Position numbers and translations under genes: made by a program. A stretch of 64,000 nt of DNA, taken from contig CM067451.1 in the NCBI GenBank assembly GCA_034508935.3, forward strand, positions 47,246,130 to 47,310,129, given 5' to 3'. The notes beneath the pieces are model-generated. The model had not been told where the DNA came from and did not search any database. It saw only the letters and a list, made by a program, of their open reading frames with translations. The stretch comes from Berghia stephanieae (Eukaryota; Mollusca; Gastropoda; Nudibranchia; Aeolidiidae). Positions 1-12,069 of the stretch are shown piece by piece (within the stretch, counting starts at the first letter, position 1; every line of letters starts with the position of its first letter).

Positions 1-2525
1 TGGGTGGAATCATTTCCATTTTCACTCTTCCTTCTTGGCTCGACTCCAATGGGTGGAATCATTTCCATTTTCACTCTTCCTTTTTGGCTCGACTCCAATG
101 GGTGGAATCATTTCCATTTTCACTCTTCCTTTTTGGCTCGACTCCAATGGATGGAATCATTTCCATTTTCACTCTTCCTTTTTGGCTCGACTCCAATGGA
201 TGGAATAATTTCCATTTTCACTCTTCCTTCTTGGCTCGACTCCAATGGGTGGAATCATTTCCATTTTCACTCTTCCTTTTTGGCTCGACTCCAATGGGTG
301 GAATCATTTCCATTTTCACTCTTCCTTTTTGGCTCGACTCCAATGGATGGAATCATTTCCATTTTCACTCTTCCTTCTTGGCTCGACTCCAATGGATGGA
401 ATCATTTCCATTTTCACTCTTCCTTTTTGGCTCGACTCCAATGGATGGAATCATTTCCATTTTCACTCTTCCTTTTTGGCTCGACTCCAATGGATGGAAT
501 CATTTCCATTTTCACTCTTCCTTTTTGGCTTGACTCCAATGGGTGGAATCATTTCCATTTTCACTCTTCCTTTTTGGCTCGACTCCAATGGATGGAATCA
601 TTTCCATTTTCACTCTCCTTCTTGGCTCGACTCCAATGGGTGGAATCATTTCCATTTTCACTCTTCCTTCTTGGCTCGACTCCAATGGATGGAATCATTT
701 CCATTTTCACTCTTCCTTCTTGGCTCGACTCCAATGGGTGGAATCATTTCCATTTTCACTCTTCCTTCTTGGCTCGACTCCAATGGGTGGAATCATTTCC
801 ATTTTCACTCTTCCTTTTTGGCTCGACTCCAATGGGTGGAATCATTTCCATTTTCACTCTTCCTTTTTGGCTCGACTCCAATGGATGGAATCATTTCCAT
901 TTTCACTCTTCCTCTTTGGCTCGACTCCAATGGATGGAATCATTTCCATTTTCACTCTTCCTTCTTGGCTCGACTCCAATGGGTGGAATCATTTCCATTT
1001 TCACTCTTCCTTTTTGGCTCGACTCCAATGGGTGGAATCATTTCCATTTTCACTCTTCCTTTTTGGCTCGACTCCAATGGGTGGAATCATTTCCATTTTC
1101 ACTCTTCCTTCTTGGCTCGACTCCAATGGGTGGAATCATTTCCATTTTCACTCTTCCTTCTTGGCTCGACTCCAATGGATGGAATCATTTCCATTTTCAC
1201 TCTTCCTTTTTGGCTCGACTCCAATGGGTGGAATCATTTCCATTTTCACTCTTCCTTTTTGGCTCGACTCCAATGGGTGGAATCATTTCCATTTTCACTC
1301 TTCCTTCTTGGCTCGACTCCAATGGGTGGAATCATTTCCATTTTCACTCTTCCTTTTTGGCTCGACTCCAATGGGTGGAATCATTTCCATTTTCACTCTT
1401 CCTTCTTGGCTCGACTCCAATGGGTGGAATCATTTCCATTTTCACTCTTCCTTCTTGGCTCGACTCCAATGGATGGAATCATTTCCATTTTCACTCTTCC
1501 TTTTTGGCTCGACTCCAATGGGTGGAATCATTTCCATTTTCACTCTTCCTTTTTGGCTCGACTCCAATGGGTGGAATCATTTCCATTTTCACTCTTCCTT
1601 CTTGGCTCGACTCCAATGGATGGAATCATTTCCATTTTCACTCTTCCTTTTTGGCTCGACTCCAATGGGTGGAATCATTTCCATTTTCACTCTTCCTTTT
1701 TGGCTCGACTCCAATGGATGGAATCATTTCCATTTTCACTCTTCCTTTTTGGCTCGACTCCAATGGATGGAATCATTTCCATTTTCACTCTTCCTTCTTG
1801 GCTCGACTCCAATGGATGGAATCATTTCCATTTTCACTCTTCCTTTTTGGCTCGACTCCAATGGATGGAATCATTTCCATTTTCACTCTTCCTTCTTGGC
1901 TCGACTCCAATGGATGGAATCATTTCCATTTTCACTCTTCCTTCTTGGCTCGACTCCAATGGATGGAATCATTTCCATTTTCACTCTTCCTTCTTGGCTC
2001 GACTCCAATGGATGGAATCATTTCCATTTTCACTCTTCCTTTTTGGCTCGACTCCAATGGATGGAATCATTTCCATTTTCACTCTTCCTTCTTGGCTCGA
2101 CTCCAATGGATGGAATCATTTCCATTTTCACTCTTCCTTTTTGGCTCGACTCCAATGGATGGAATCATTTCCATTTTCACTCTTCCTTTTTGGCTCGACT
2201 CCAATGGATGGAATCATTTCCATTTTCACTCTTCCTTCTTGGCTCGACTCCAATGGATGGAATCATTTCCATTTTCACTCTTCCTTTTTGGCTCGACTCC
2301 AATGGATGGAATCATTTCCATTTTCACTCTTCCTTCTTGGCTCGACTCCAATGGGTGGAATCATTTCCATTTTCACTCTTCCTTTTTGGCTCGACTCCAA
2401 TGGATGGAATCATTTCCATTTTCACTCTTCCTTCTTGGCTCGACTCCAATGGATGGAATCATTTCCATTTTCACTCTTCCTTTTTGGCTCGACTTCAATG
2501 GATGGAATCATTTCCATTTTCACTC
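1..2525. repeat. 49-bp minisatellite, left part (about 51 units)
   Basis: The unit is 49 bp and contains TTGGCTCGACTCCAATGG. Units differ at two main sites (C/T in TTYTTGG, G/A in ATGGRTGG) with very few indels. The unit has no stop codon on the plus strand and 49 is not a multiple of 3, so all three frames stay open for long distances. I consider these reading frames accidental. The array starts before base 1 and resumes after the inserted LINE. Confidence 0.97.
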
Positions 2526-4790
2526 GCAAAAATAGAGAAAGCATACCAATTAATAAATGAGCATGTATCGTCATTACTACTACGTCACCCGGACAGTCCA
2601 CTTATTATTGTTGGTGATTTTAATCATTGTCAGCTGCCCATAGCTGGACTAGAACAGTTCGTCACCTGCAAAACACGAGGAAACAACACGCTTGATCTGT
2701 GCTATAGCAATATAAAGAACGCCTACAAAGCGCTACAAAAACAACCGATAGCCACATCTGATCATAATACCATTCACCTAGTACCGACGTACATCTCTAA
2801 ATTAAAGAGTGAGAAACCAACTGTAGTATATCGCCATATCTGGACTCAAGAGGCAATCCAACGACTGAACGGCTGTTTTGACTGTACTCAGTGGGAGACA
2901 TTAATGGTAGAAGGTGACAGTATTGATGAATGGACCGAAACTTTGACATGTTATATTACATTTTGTGTGGATTTATGCGTGGAAAAAAAAGAAATTAAGA
3001 TATTTCCTAACAATAAGCCATGGGTTACAAAGCGACTTAAATATTTACTCAATGAAAAGAAAATTGCCTATATGAGTGGTGACATTAAACTAGAATTTGA
3101 AAAGGGAAAGGAGATCAGAAATACAATAAAAGAAGAGAAGGTTGAATACAAAAATAAAATGGAGCGACAACTGAGATCGGGCTGCGCAAGGAAAGCATGG
3201 GAGATGATAAAACAAATGGGAGGAGTAGACCAAAAGAAACGAACATTCCCACAAGGAAAAACGAAAACTGATGTCAACAAATTAAATGATTTTTACTGTC
3301 GTTTTGACAGGCTCCCACCTGTTCACAACGGTTTGTCAAATGACAATGAGCCACCTCCAGATATTGAAGAAGAAACCGTAAGCTCCCTCTTCCGGAGATG
3401 TAAAGAACATAAAGCACCAGGACCAGACAACATTACCGGAACTATTTTGAAAAACTGTCACCAACAACTGGCTATACCTTATACAAAACTTTTTCAAAGG
3501 TCAATCGATGAACAATCAGTGCCAGTACTTTGGAAAACATCGATTGTCGTTCCAGTTCCAAAAAAGCGTTGTCCGACCGTATTGAATGACTTCCGTCCAG
3601 TGGCGCTTACATCGCTTGTAATGAAATGTTTAGAAAAAATTTTAAAATCTGAGCTCCTACAAAAATGTTATGACCTGAAATTGCTAGATCCGTACCAATT
3701 TGCATACCAGCAACATCTCAGTGTTGAAGACGCACTATTAACCGCCACAAATTTGATCTCGAAACACCTTGACCAAACGCCCTCGAATTACGCCAGAATC
3801 CTGTTTGTCGACTTTTCGTCAGCTTTTAATGCCATGAACACAGATATTTTGCTTCAAAAGTTGTGCAGCATGGATATTCCAAACTACCTTATTAAATGGT
3901 ATAAAGAGTTTCTGACCCATAGACCGCAATGTGTAAAATTGGGTGAACATATCTCCAACAAAAGAACGTTGTCGAACGGATGTCCCCAAGGCTGTGTGAG
4001 TTCCCCAATCCTGTACATCTTATACACCAACGACTGCAGACCATCCTTTGAAAATTGTTTTATAGTGAAATATGCAGATGATACTGCTATTCTTGGCTTA
4101 TTAAAAGATAAAGTTACCGAAAAGAATTATTTCAAACAAATAAATATATTCACCGATTGGTGTAAACAAAATCAGCTTGAATTAAATGTTGAAAAAACGA
4201 AAGAACAGGTGTTTGGTGTAAAAAATAAAAACGACTTAAAGTGTGTGGCGATCGGTAAAGATGATGTTGAGATAGTTGACTATTTTAAATATTTAGGAAT
4301 AACCATTGATAGTTCCCTCAATTTCTCTCAACATATTAATATAATTTCTAAGAAAGTTGCCCAAAGATTATACATCCTAAGGAAATTGAGAACATTTCAA
4401 GTAAGGAAGAAAACTATGTTAAGAGTTTATGACTCATTGATTAAAAGTGTAATTGCGTTTGGCTGCACCATATGGTTTGGAGGATGCCGACTTAAAGATA
4501 AATCAAAAATTTCAAAATCTATCAAAGAGGCATCAAAAATAATAAACCATCCTCTTGATGGAGTAGAAAGAATTCATGGAAAAGCAATAGAAAGGAAAGC
4601 ATTCTCAATTACCAACAATAAAAAACATATTTTATACCATGAATTTAGTCTTTTACCATCTGGGAGAAGGTTTTGTCAGATTAAATGTAGAACTAACAAG
4701 TATAAATCAACGTTCGTTCCATCAGCAATAAAAATTTTGAATATTTCATATGGTACAGAAAAACCAAGGATTGATTCGTTGACTGATTAA
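2526..4790 (+). CDS. LINE ORF2 fragment: endonuclease C-terminus plus reverse transcriptase
   Basis: An open frame of about 754 codons ending at TGA..TAA near 4788. The endonuclease part shows GDFN near residue 35 and SDHNTIHL near residue 78. Reverse transcriptase blocks follow in order: FRPVALTSLVMKCLEKIL, FVDFSSAFNAMN, NGCPQGCVSSPILY and the catalytic KYADDTAIL, then a C-terminal region ending PSAIKILN. FVDFSSAFN and GCPQGCV..P.LY are typical of CR1/L2/Rex-Babar relatives. No stop or frameshift is seen after the truncation point, so the copy is young. By chance it is in frame with the preceding array, giving a continuous frame from 543 that has no promoter or leader I can support. Confidence 0.9.
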   Translation, partial: AKIEKAYQLINEHVSSLLLRHPDSPLIIVGDFNHCQLPIAGLEQFVTCKTRGNNTLDLCYSNIKNAYKALQKQPIATSDHNTIHLVPTYISKLKSEKPTVVYRHIWTQEAIQRLNGCFDCTQWETLMVEGDSIDEWTETLTCYITFCVDLCVEKKEIKIFPNNKPWVTKRLKYLLNEKKIAYMSGDIKLEFEKGKEIRNTIKEEKVEYKNKMERQLRSGCARKAWEMIKQMGGVDQKKRTFPQGKTKTDVNKLNDFYCRFDRLPPVHNGLSNDNEPPPDIEEETVSSLFRRCKEHKAPGPDNITGTILKNCHQQLAIPYTKLFQRSIDEQSVPVLWKTSIVVPVPKKRCPTVLNDFRPVALTSLVMKCLEKILKSELLQKCYDLKLLDPYQFAYQQHLSVEDALLTATNLISKHLDQTPSNYARILFVDFSSAFNAMNTDILLQKLCSMDIPNYLIKWYKEFLTHRPQCVKLGEHISNKRTLSNGCPQGCVSSPILYILYTNDCRPSFENCFIVKYADDTAILGLLKDKVTEKNYFKQINIFTDWCKQNQLELNVEKTKEQVFGVKNKNDLKCVAIGKDDVEIVDYFKYLGITIDSSLNFSQHINIISKKVAQRLYILRKLRTFQVRKKTMLRVYDSLIKSVIAFGCTIWFGGCRLKDKSKISKSIKEASKIINHPLDGVERIHGKAIERKAFSITNNKKHILYHEFSLLPSGRRFCQIKCRTNKYKSTFVPSAIKILNISYGTEKPRIDSLTD

Positions 4791-4924
4791 CTGATTAATT
4801 TATTTAATGTAAGATTAACTGACCAATTGATAATGATGATAATTTTTGGTGTTGAATTGCCACAATCGTAACAAATTGAAAACGAAATGAATATGTTTAT
4901 GTTGTGTATATCGCACGTGTGAAA

Positions 4925-4925
4925 G

Positions 4926-5000
<75 letters not shown>
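4925..5000. repeat. (GA)n microsatellite in LINE 3' region
   Basis: About 72 bp of GA dinucleotides with one interruption, located between the LINE stop codon and its ATT tail. Confidence 0.95.
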
Positions 5001-5002
<2 letters not shown>

Positions 5003-5112
5003 TAAGTAGGAGTGAAATATCTGTTCAATCTTAGTTATCGTTTAACATTATAACAAGTGTAACTAAATGACAAATTGCCATATTTATGGACAATAAAGAT
5101 CTATTATTATTA

Positions 5113-5613
5113 CTCTTCCTTCTTGGCTCGACTCCAATGGGTGGAATCATTTCCATTTTCACTCTTCCTTCTTGGCTCGACTCCAATGGATGGAATCATT
5201 TCCATTTTCACTCTTCCTTCTTGGCTCGACTCCAATGGGTGGAATCATTTCCATTTTCACTCTTCCTTCTTGGCTCGACTCCAATGGATGGAATCATTTC
5301 CATTTTCACTCTTCCTTCTTGGCTCGACTCCAATGGATGGAATCATTTCCATTTTCACTCTTCCTTCTTGGCTCGACTCCAATGGATGGAATCATTTCCA
5401 TTTTCACACTTCCTTTTTGGCTCGACTCCAATGGGTGGAATCATTTCCATTTTCACTCTTCCTTTTTGGCTCGACTCCAATGGATGGAATCATTTCCATT
5501 TTCACTCTTCCTTTTTGGCTCGACTCCAATGGGTGGAATCATTTCCATTTTCACTCTTCCTTCTTGCCTCGACTCCAATGGGTGGAATCATTTCCATTTT
5601 CACTCTTCCTTTT
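5113..5613. repeat. 49-bp minisatellite, right part (about 10 units)
   Basis: The same unit and variant sites as the array at 1-2525, resumed after the LINE. It ends in a divergent unit at about 5613, where unique sequence starts. Confidence 0.97.
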
Positions 5614-6465
5614 CCACTCATATGCCATTGTCTCTAAAATTCACATTTCCAATGATGGTGATGAAGGGAAGAAGAAAAAATGGGGGATCGAAAGGGTGGA
5701 TTTTTAAAAATGATTGCCAAAAGGGAGATAAGTAGGAAAATTAATTGCACTCCCTTCCCCATTCCATTACCTAATACATGTGATATGTCGTTGTGCCCGA
5801 ATGCCGTCTTTATGTGTTTGGTGGTAATTCTGATACAAAATTATCCATTGTTAAAAGATTCCTATTGTTTGTCTCAAATTCTTATTTCTGAAGTTCTGAT
5901 TCCACTTTTGGAATGTGAAGGGTTGGCAGGTCTGCATACTATAGACTATGACATCAAACAGTGGAAAATAGTTGTAAAACGTTTTACACAGAAGAAGAGA
6001 TAAAAGAGGAAACAGAAGTAAATAGGGAAGAGTCCATTGAAATTGCATGGAATCCATTCAGGATCTAAGACAAGAAAATCAATTGGATCTTGGAAAAAAA
6101 GGCTATCAAGTAAAAAGGGGGATCGACGGATCACGTCCAAATTTGAGAATTATCTACAGTGGAAATGGAAACCATTTATAACAGGGATCGGCTATAACAG
6201 GACTTTTGCTCTGGTCCCACCATGGTTTCCACTCTACGTCAAAATCTTCCATATGGCCAATTTGAGGTGTACCTATTAAAACAATCGTTTAATTTTCATC
6301 TTTCTCTAAATATTTACCTCAAAATTTGTGTACACCAAATTCAATCATTTTTATTTTGACTGGTGAAATTTCAGACTTGTACAAGTTATGGCCTGGAAAT
6401 TGTAAACTTTGCCGGGTTTTTTTCTCGCACCCAATATATAGGCTATTCGATCGTCTCCCTCCCAG
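5614..6465. other. Unique sequence, no gene recognised
   Basis: About 850 bp without tandem structure. Both strands were read for the missing MARS2 C-terminal exons (YYD...ALE, PWxL type sequence) and none was found. Short open frames here match nothing I know. It is probably intron or the flank of intron 11. Confidence 0.6.
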
Positions 6466-6612
6466 TTATGTACTCCAGCTAGGACCTTGACAAAACCAAG
6501 AAATCTCAAACCAAGTCAAAGACAGAAAGCAGATACAAGGGTATAGAGGACAGCAAGAGTGACCTCTCAACTCGCCAAGGGAGGTCAAAAGACACCAGCC
6601 CATTAAGTATCC
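6466..6612 (+). repeat. Interspersed repeat family R (3' fragment)
   Basis: The stretch around gacaaaaccaag, caaagacagaaagcag and atagaggacagcaagagtgac matches the 3' part of the longer copies at 11605, 24785 and 54188. It is the most diverged and most truncated of the four. Confidence 0.7.
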
Positions 6613-6724
6613 CTCTGATACATTTTTAAAACAACGTAAAATTCTATTCATCAAGAATTCCTCTCACCCTGTCATGTTTCATACGGACAAGAACGTTATT
6701 TTCTTATTGATGAGTAAATATACG

Positions 6725-6899
6725 TTTTATTTTTTTGATTACATTTTGTTGAATGTCAATTTCATTTAGAAAAACTTGCATAGTTAGTGTGTGCGACTGT
6801 TGTGTGTGTCTGGTTGGCTTGGTACGAGTGTGTTTATGGTTTGACAAGTATATTGTAAAGCGGTTTGAGGCTTCGGCGTTTAGCGCTATATAAGAACAC

Positions 6900-6976
<77 letters not shown>
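6725..6976 (+). mobile_element. Retroelement 3' tail with (TTA)n
   Basis: The stretch gtaaagcggtttgaggcttc followed by tttagcgctatataagaac and then about 25 TTA units has the form of a LINE or SINE 3' end. The phrase gcgctatata is common just before ATT tails. No coding part is attached. Confidence 0.65.
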
Positions 6977-6979
<3 letters not shown>

Positions 6980-7070
6980 ATCAAAGCTTAATTGAAACGT
7001 TCGGTGGGTTTGTTAGCCAGCATCGTTGTGATCCCCTAAGGAGTTGAGAGTTGAGAGTCTGCACAATACA

Positions 7071-9374
7071 GGATTTCCTCTCACCAGGAATACAACATAA
7101 AATCTCATTCATCAGGATTTCCTCTCACCAGGAATACACTATAAAATCTCATTCATCAAGATTTCCTCTCACCGGGAATGGAATACAACATAAAATCTCA
7201 TTCATCAAGATTTCCTCTCATCAGGAATACAACATAAAATCTCATTCATCAGGATTTCCTCTCACCAGGAATACAACATAAAATCTCATTCATCAAGATT
7301 TCCTCTCACCAGGAATGGAATACAACATAAAATCTCATTCATCAAGATTTCCTCTCACCAGGAATGGAATACAACATAAAATCTCATTCATCAAGATTTC
7401 CTCTCACCAGGATGAATACAACATAAAATCTCATTCATCAAGATTTCCTCTCACAGGAATACAACATAAAATCTCATTCATCAAGATTTCCTCTCACCAG
7501 GAATACAACATAAAATCTCATTCATCAAGATTTCCTCTCACCAGGAATGGAATACAACATAAAATCTCATTCATCAAGATTTCCTGTCACCAGGAATACA
7601 ACATAAAATCTCATTCATCAAGATTTCCTCTCACCAGGAATACAACATAAAATCTCATTCATCAGGATTTCCTCTCACCAGGAATACAACATAAAATCTC
7701 ATTCATCAAGATTTCCTCTCACCAGGAATACAACATAAATCTCATTCATCAGGATTTCCTCTCACAGGAATACAACATAAAATCTCATTCATCAAGATTT
7801 CCTCTCACCAGGAATACAACATAAAATCTCATTCATCAAGATTTCCTCTCACCAGGAATGGATACAACATAAAATCTCATTCATCAAGATTTCCTCTCAC
7901 CAGGAATGGAATACAACATAAAATCTCATTCATCAAGATTTCCTCTCATCAGGAATACAACATAAAATCTCATTCATCAAGATTTCCTCTCACCAGGAAT
8001 ACTTCATAAAATCTCATTCATCAAGATTTCCTCTCATCAGGAATACAACATAAAATCTCATTCATCAAGATTTCCTCTCACCAGGAATACAACATAAAAT
8101 CTCATTCATCAGGATTTCCTCTCACCAGGAATACAACATAAAATCTCATTCATCAAGATTTCCTCTCACCAGGAATACAACATAAAATCTCATTCATCAG
8201 GATTTCCTCTCATCAGGAATACAACATAAAATCTCATTCATCAAGATTTCCTCTCACCAGGAATACAACATAAAATCTCATTCATCAAGATTTCCTCTCA
8301 CCAGGAATACAACATAAAATCTCATTCATCAAGATTTCCTCTCATCAGGAATACAACATAAAATCTCATTCATCAGGATTTCCTCTCACCAGGAATACAA
8401 CATAAAATCTCATTCATCAAGATTTCCTCTCACCAGAGGAATACAACATAAAATCTCATTCATCAGGATTTCTCTCATCAGGAATGGAATACAACATAAA
8501 ATCTCATTCATCAGATTTCCTGTCATCAGGAATACAACATAAAATCTCATTCATCAAGATTTCCTCTCACAGGAATACAACATAAAATCTCATTCATCAA
8601 GATTTCCTCTCACCAGGAATATACAACATAAAATCTCATTCATCAAGATTTCCTCTCACCAGGAATGGAATACAACATAAAATCTCATTCATCAGATTTC
8701 CTCTCACAGGTGGAATACAACATAAAATCTCATTCATCAAGATTTCCTTCACGGGAATACAACATAAAATCTCATTCATCAAGATTTCCTCTCACCGGAT
8801 GGAATACAACATAAAATCTCATTCATCAGATTTCCTCTCATCAGGGAATACAACATAAAATCTCATTCATCAAGATTTCCTGTCACCGGGAATACAACAT
8901 AAAATCTCATTCATCAAGATTTCCTCTCACCGGGAATGGAATACAACATAAAATTCATTCATCAGGATTTCCTCTCACCAGGAATACAACATAAAATCTC
9001 ATTCATCAAGATTTCCTCTCACAGGAATACAACATAAAATCTCATTCATCAAGATTTCCTCTCACCAGGAATACACATAAATCTCATTCATAAATTTCTC
9101 CACCAGAATACATCAAATATCTCATTCACAGATTCTTCACAGGAAACAACATAAAATCTCATTCATCAAGATTTCCTCTCACCACGAATACAACATAAAA
9201 TCTCATTCATCAAGATTTCCTCTCACCAGGAATACAACATAAAATCTCATTCATCAAGATTTCCTCTCACCAGGAATACAACATAAAATCTCATTCATCA
9301 AGATTTCCTCTCACCAGGAATACAACATAAAATCTCATTCATCAGGATTTCCTCTCACCAGGAATGGAATACAA
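7071..9374. repeat. 44/49-bp minisatellite containing the exon 11 splice donor (about 52 units)
   Basis: On the gene strand each unit reads through TTGTATTCC(ATTCC)TG then GTGAGAGGAAATC and then tgatgaatgagattttatg. The first part is the last bases of MARS2 exon 11 and the second part is its donor, so the array is a tandem expansion of the exon-intron border. Some units carry the extra 5 bp found at the real border (49-bp form) and others lack it (44-bp form). The last 16 bp of the array are exon sequence. Units near 9070-9140 are ragged with many small deletions. Confidence 0.95.
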
Positions 9375-9550
9375 TCTGTGATGAGTCTCACACTCCTCCT
9401 GATTCAAAAATTTTTCTAGAAGCTCAACGTTCAAGGCCGGAAAGATCTGGGTTTTGTTGACTGATGAAGCTGTGCATCTCCCAAGCAGGTTGCCCACTGT
9501 GTTGGCGAGGTCAGAGTTCACCCTCTCCACAAGTCTTTTATCGCTGTATG
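9359..9550 (-). CDS. MARS2: MARS2 coding exon 11: start of anticodon-binding region
   Basis: It is a 192-bp exon: two bases completing a Thr codon, then 63 codons plus one base (phase 1). YSDKRLVERVNSDLANTVGN is followed by LLGRCTASSVNKTQ and ends HHRLYSIPG. It matches MARS2 [30 protein letters not shown]. The acceptor follows a very long C/T tract ending tttttttccag. The donor is ATTCCTG then GTGAGAGG, and this border is the core of the 44-bp array covering 7071-9374. Reading past the donor hits a stop six codons on (TGA), so use of the border matters. The next exon is not in the window. Confidence 0.9.
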
Positions 9551-9592
9551 CTGGAAAAAAAAAAGAGGGGGGGAAAGGGGGGGGGGGGGGTC
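9551..9592 (-). promoter_or_regulatory. Very long polypyrimidine tract at the exon 11 acceptor
   Basis: On the gene strand this is a run of about 38 C and T bases (C-run, TTT, C-run, then T-run) leading into ccag and exon 11. It is a strong U2AF-type tract. The C-run length may be affected by sequencing error. Confidence 0.8.
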
Positions 9593-9630
9593 ATTAGCAG
9601 GTTTAATGTTCAATAATAAATTACAATAAT

Positions 9631-9631
<1 letters not shown>

Positions 9632-9698
<67 letters not shown>

Positions 9699-9712
9699 CC
9701 ATCTTCATCCTA
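9632..9712. repeat. (ATC)n microsatellite
   Basis: About 25 near-perfect ATC/CAT trinucleotides in intron 10. Confidence 0.95.
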
Positions 9713-9770
9713 TCCACTATCCTCATAAATTGTAAAAGTGATTGCCATCGTCGTGCTCATCATTTCATTG

Positions 9771-10850
9771 TGCAAAATAATAACAGAGCTATCAACCCCT
9801 ACAAACAAGGTGTGTAAAATAATAACAGCTACCAACCCCTACAAACAATATGTGTAAAATAATAACAGCTACCAACCCCTACAAACAAGGTGTGTAAAAT
9901 AATAACAGCTACCAACCCCTACAAACAATATGTGTAAAATAATAACAGCTACCAACCCCTACAAACAAGATGTGTAAAATAATAACAGCTACCAACCCCT
10001 ACAAACAAGATGTGTAAAATAATAACAGCTATCAACCCCTACAAACAAGGTGTGTAAAATAATAACAGCTACCAACCCCTACAAACAATATGTGTAAAAT
10101 AATAACAGCTACCAACCCCTACAAACAAGATGTGTAAAATAATAACAGCTACCAACCCTACAAACAAGGTGTGTAAAATAATAACAGCTACCAACCCCTA
10201 CAAACAATATGTGTAAAATAATAACAGCTACCAACCCTACAAACAAGATGTGTAAAATAATAACAGCTACCAACCCCTACAAACAAGATGTGTAAAATAA
10301 TAACAGCTATCAACCCCTACAAACAAGGTGTGTAAAATAATAACAGCTACCAACCCCTACAAACAAGATGTGTAAAATAATAACAGTTACCAACCCTACA
10401 AACAAGGTGTGTAAATAATAACAGCTACCAACCCCTACAAACAATATGTGTAAAATAATAACAGCTACCAACCCCTACAAACAAGATGTGTAAAATAATA
10501 ACAGCTACCAACCCTACAATACAAAGATGTGTACCAACCCTACAAACAAGATGTGTAAAATAATAACAGCTACCAACCCCTACAAACAATGTGTGTAAAA
10601 TAATAACAGCTACCAACCCCTACAAACAAGGTGTGTAAAATAATAACAGCTACCAACCCCTACAAACAAGGTGTGTAAAATAATAACAGCTACCAACCCT
10701 ACAAACAAGGTGTGTAAAATAATAACAGCTATCAACCCCTACAAACAAGGTGTGTAAAATAATAACAGCTACCAACCCCTACAAACAAGGTGTGTAAAAT
10801 AATAACAGCCACCAACCCTACAAAAGGTGTGTAAAATAATAACAGCTACC
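9771..10850. repeat. 40-bp minisatellite (about 27 units)
   Basis: The unit contains AATAATAACAGCTACCAACC followed by CCTACAAACAAG. The main variants are AAGG, AATA and AAGA before TGTGTAAAAT, used in runs that suggest blockwise duplication. It lies in MARS2 intron 10. Confidence 0.96.
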
Positions 10851-11112
10851 CACCCTCCTCTAATTGTAAAACCCAGCACCATCTCATACTCAAACCACCA
10901 GTTTTTAAAAGGAAAGTTGTCAAAACAAAAACAATTCTAAACTACAAAAGAAACATTTCTAAATCAAATACTGTACAAAGTGAGCACTACGGTTTGATTC
11001 TTGTATCATGAAGACTATGATAGCAATTTTTACAAAGGTCATTGATGAGGAGAACCAAAAATTGATGGCGGCGCTAGAATTTTTTGAGTCCACCTTGTGA
11101 ATCCTGTTGATC
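10851..11112. other. Unique intronic sequence, no gene recognised
   Basis: About 260 bp between two arrays in intron 10. Nothing recognisable on either strand. Confidence 0.6.
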
Positions 11113-11600
11113 AGAATACGGAAAGCCAGAATACTGAAAGCCAGAATACTTGATGTTGGAATACTGAAAGCCAGAATACTTGATGTTGGAATACTGAAAG
11201 CCAGAATACTTGATGTCAGAATACTGAAAGCCAGAATACTTGATGTCAGAATACTGAAAGCCAGAATACTTGATGTCGGAATACTGAAAGCCAGAATACT
11301 TGATGTTGGAATACTGAAAGCCAGAATACTTGATGTCAATCTGAATAAGAATACTTGATGTCAGAATACTGAAAGCCAGAATACTTGATGTTGGAATACT
11401 GAAAGCCAGAATACTTGATGTCAGAATACTGAAAGCCAGAATACTTGATGTCGGAATACTGAAAGCCAGAATACTTGATGTCGAAATACTGAAAGCCAGA
11501 ATACTTGATGTCGGAATGCTGAAAGCCAGAATACTTGATGTTGGAATACTGAAAGCCAGAATACTTGATGTCAGAATACTGAAAGCCAGAATACTTGGGT
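11113..11600. repeat. 30-bp minisatellite (about 16 units)
   Basis: The unit holds the pair GAATACTGAAAGCC and AGAATACTTGATGTYR, itself two related half units (AGAATACT twice). The 30-bp period keeps a 10-residue frame open on both strands. There is no sign that it is coding. Confidence 0.95.
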
Positions 11601-11604
11601 GTCT

Positions 11605-12062
11605 TTTTATTTTTTTAATTTAAGGGTTTTATGGCGCTTGCAACACATATAGATTATATCAGTGCCAGTAAATGGGAAGAAAATGGGATAGTAAAAAGTT
11701 CTAGAATTACAATTAAACCATCCAAGAATATGCAAGACAAAGGGGAATTAGGGAACGGATGTAGATTCCAAGAGCACACTTTCAATGTACTTAGTTTGAG
11801 ATCACTAAATGTCTCATCCAGACACAATCACGGGTCCCGCCAAATGTGTACAAATCATATATATGTGAAACATACAATAATACAGTGCATAATAGAGAAA
11901 TGATTTACAAGACAAAAAAAAATAATCTCCCAAAACTATACATTTTACTGTTTCCTCCCAGCCAGAGCCGGGACAAAACCAAGTCATGTCATTCCAAGAC
12001 AAAGACAGAAAGCAAGTTGGAAAACAGATATATAGGAAGATGAAAGGCACAGTAAGTGCCTC
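11605..12062 (+). repeat. Interspersed repeat family R (near full length)
   Basis: About 450 bp, starting with ggcgcttgcaacacat and tatcagtgccag, passing through gattccaagagcacac and ttagtttgagatcac, and ending near cagtaagtgcctccctgcac. The same order of blocks occurs at 24785 and 54188. It has no coding capacity, and no terminal inverted repeat is certain. The 31-bp array begins within a few bases of its 3' end. Confidence 0.8.
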
Positions 12063-12069
12063 CCTGCAC

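Larger units (their letters stand above)
2526..5112 (+). mobile_element. 5'-truncated LINE (CR1/L2/Rex-like) inserted in the 49-bp array
   Basis: Non-LTR retrotransposon, 2.59 kb. The 49-bp array breaks off at cactc and resumes as actcttcc, so the insertion made at most a short ACTC duplication. The 5' end lies inside the endonuclease domain, which is typical truncation. The 3' end has an untranslated region of about 320 bp with a (GA)n tract at 4928-4999 and ends in aataaagatctattattatt, a short ATT tail as in CR1/L2-like elements. A matching tail is found at about 16560-16660. The element interrupts rather than accompanies the array, so it is younger than the array's first expansion. Confidence 0.93.

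Noticed and set aside
543-4790. Continuous 1415-codon frame joining the 49-bp array to the LINE
   Set aside because: The array part is open in all three frames because its unit lacks stops, and the LINE merely landed in a matching phase. Only 2526-4790 is protein-like.
5614-6465. Candidate MARS2 C-terminal exon on the minus strand
   Set aside because: No frame shows the expected YYD..Q..KALE or PWxL blocks, and no suitable acceptor-donor pair encloses a conserved peptide.
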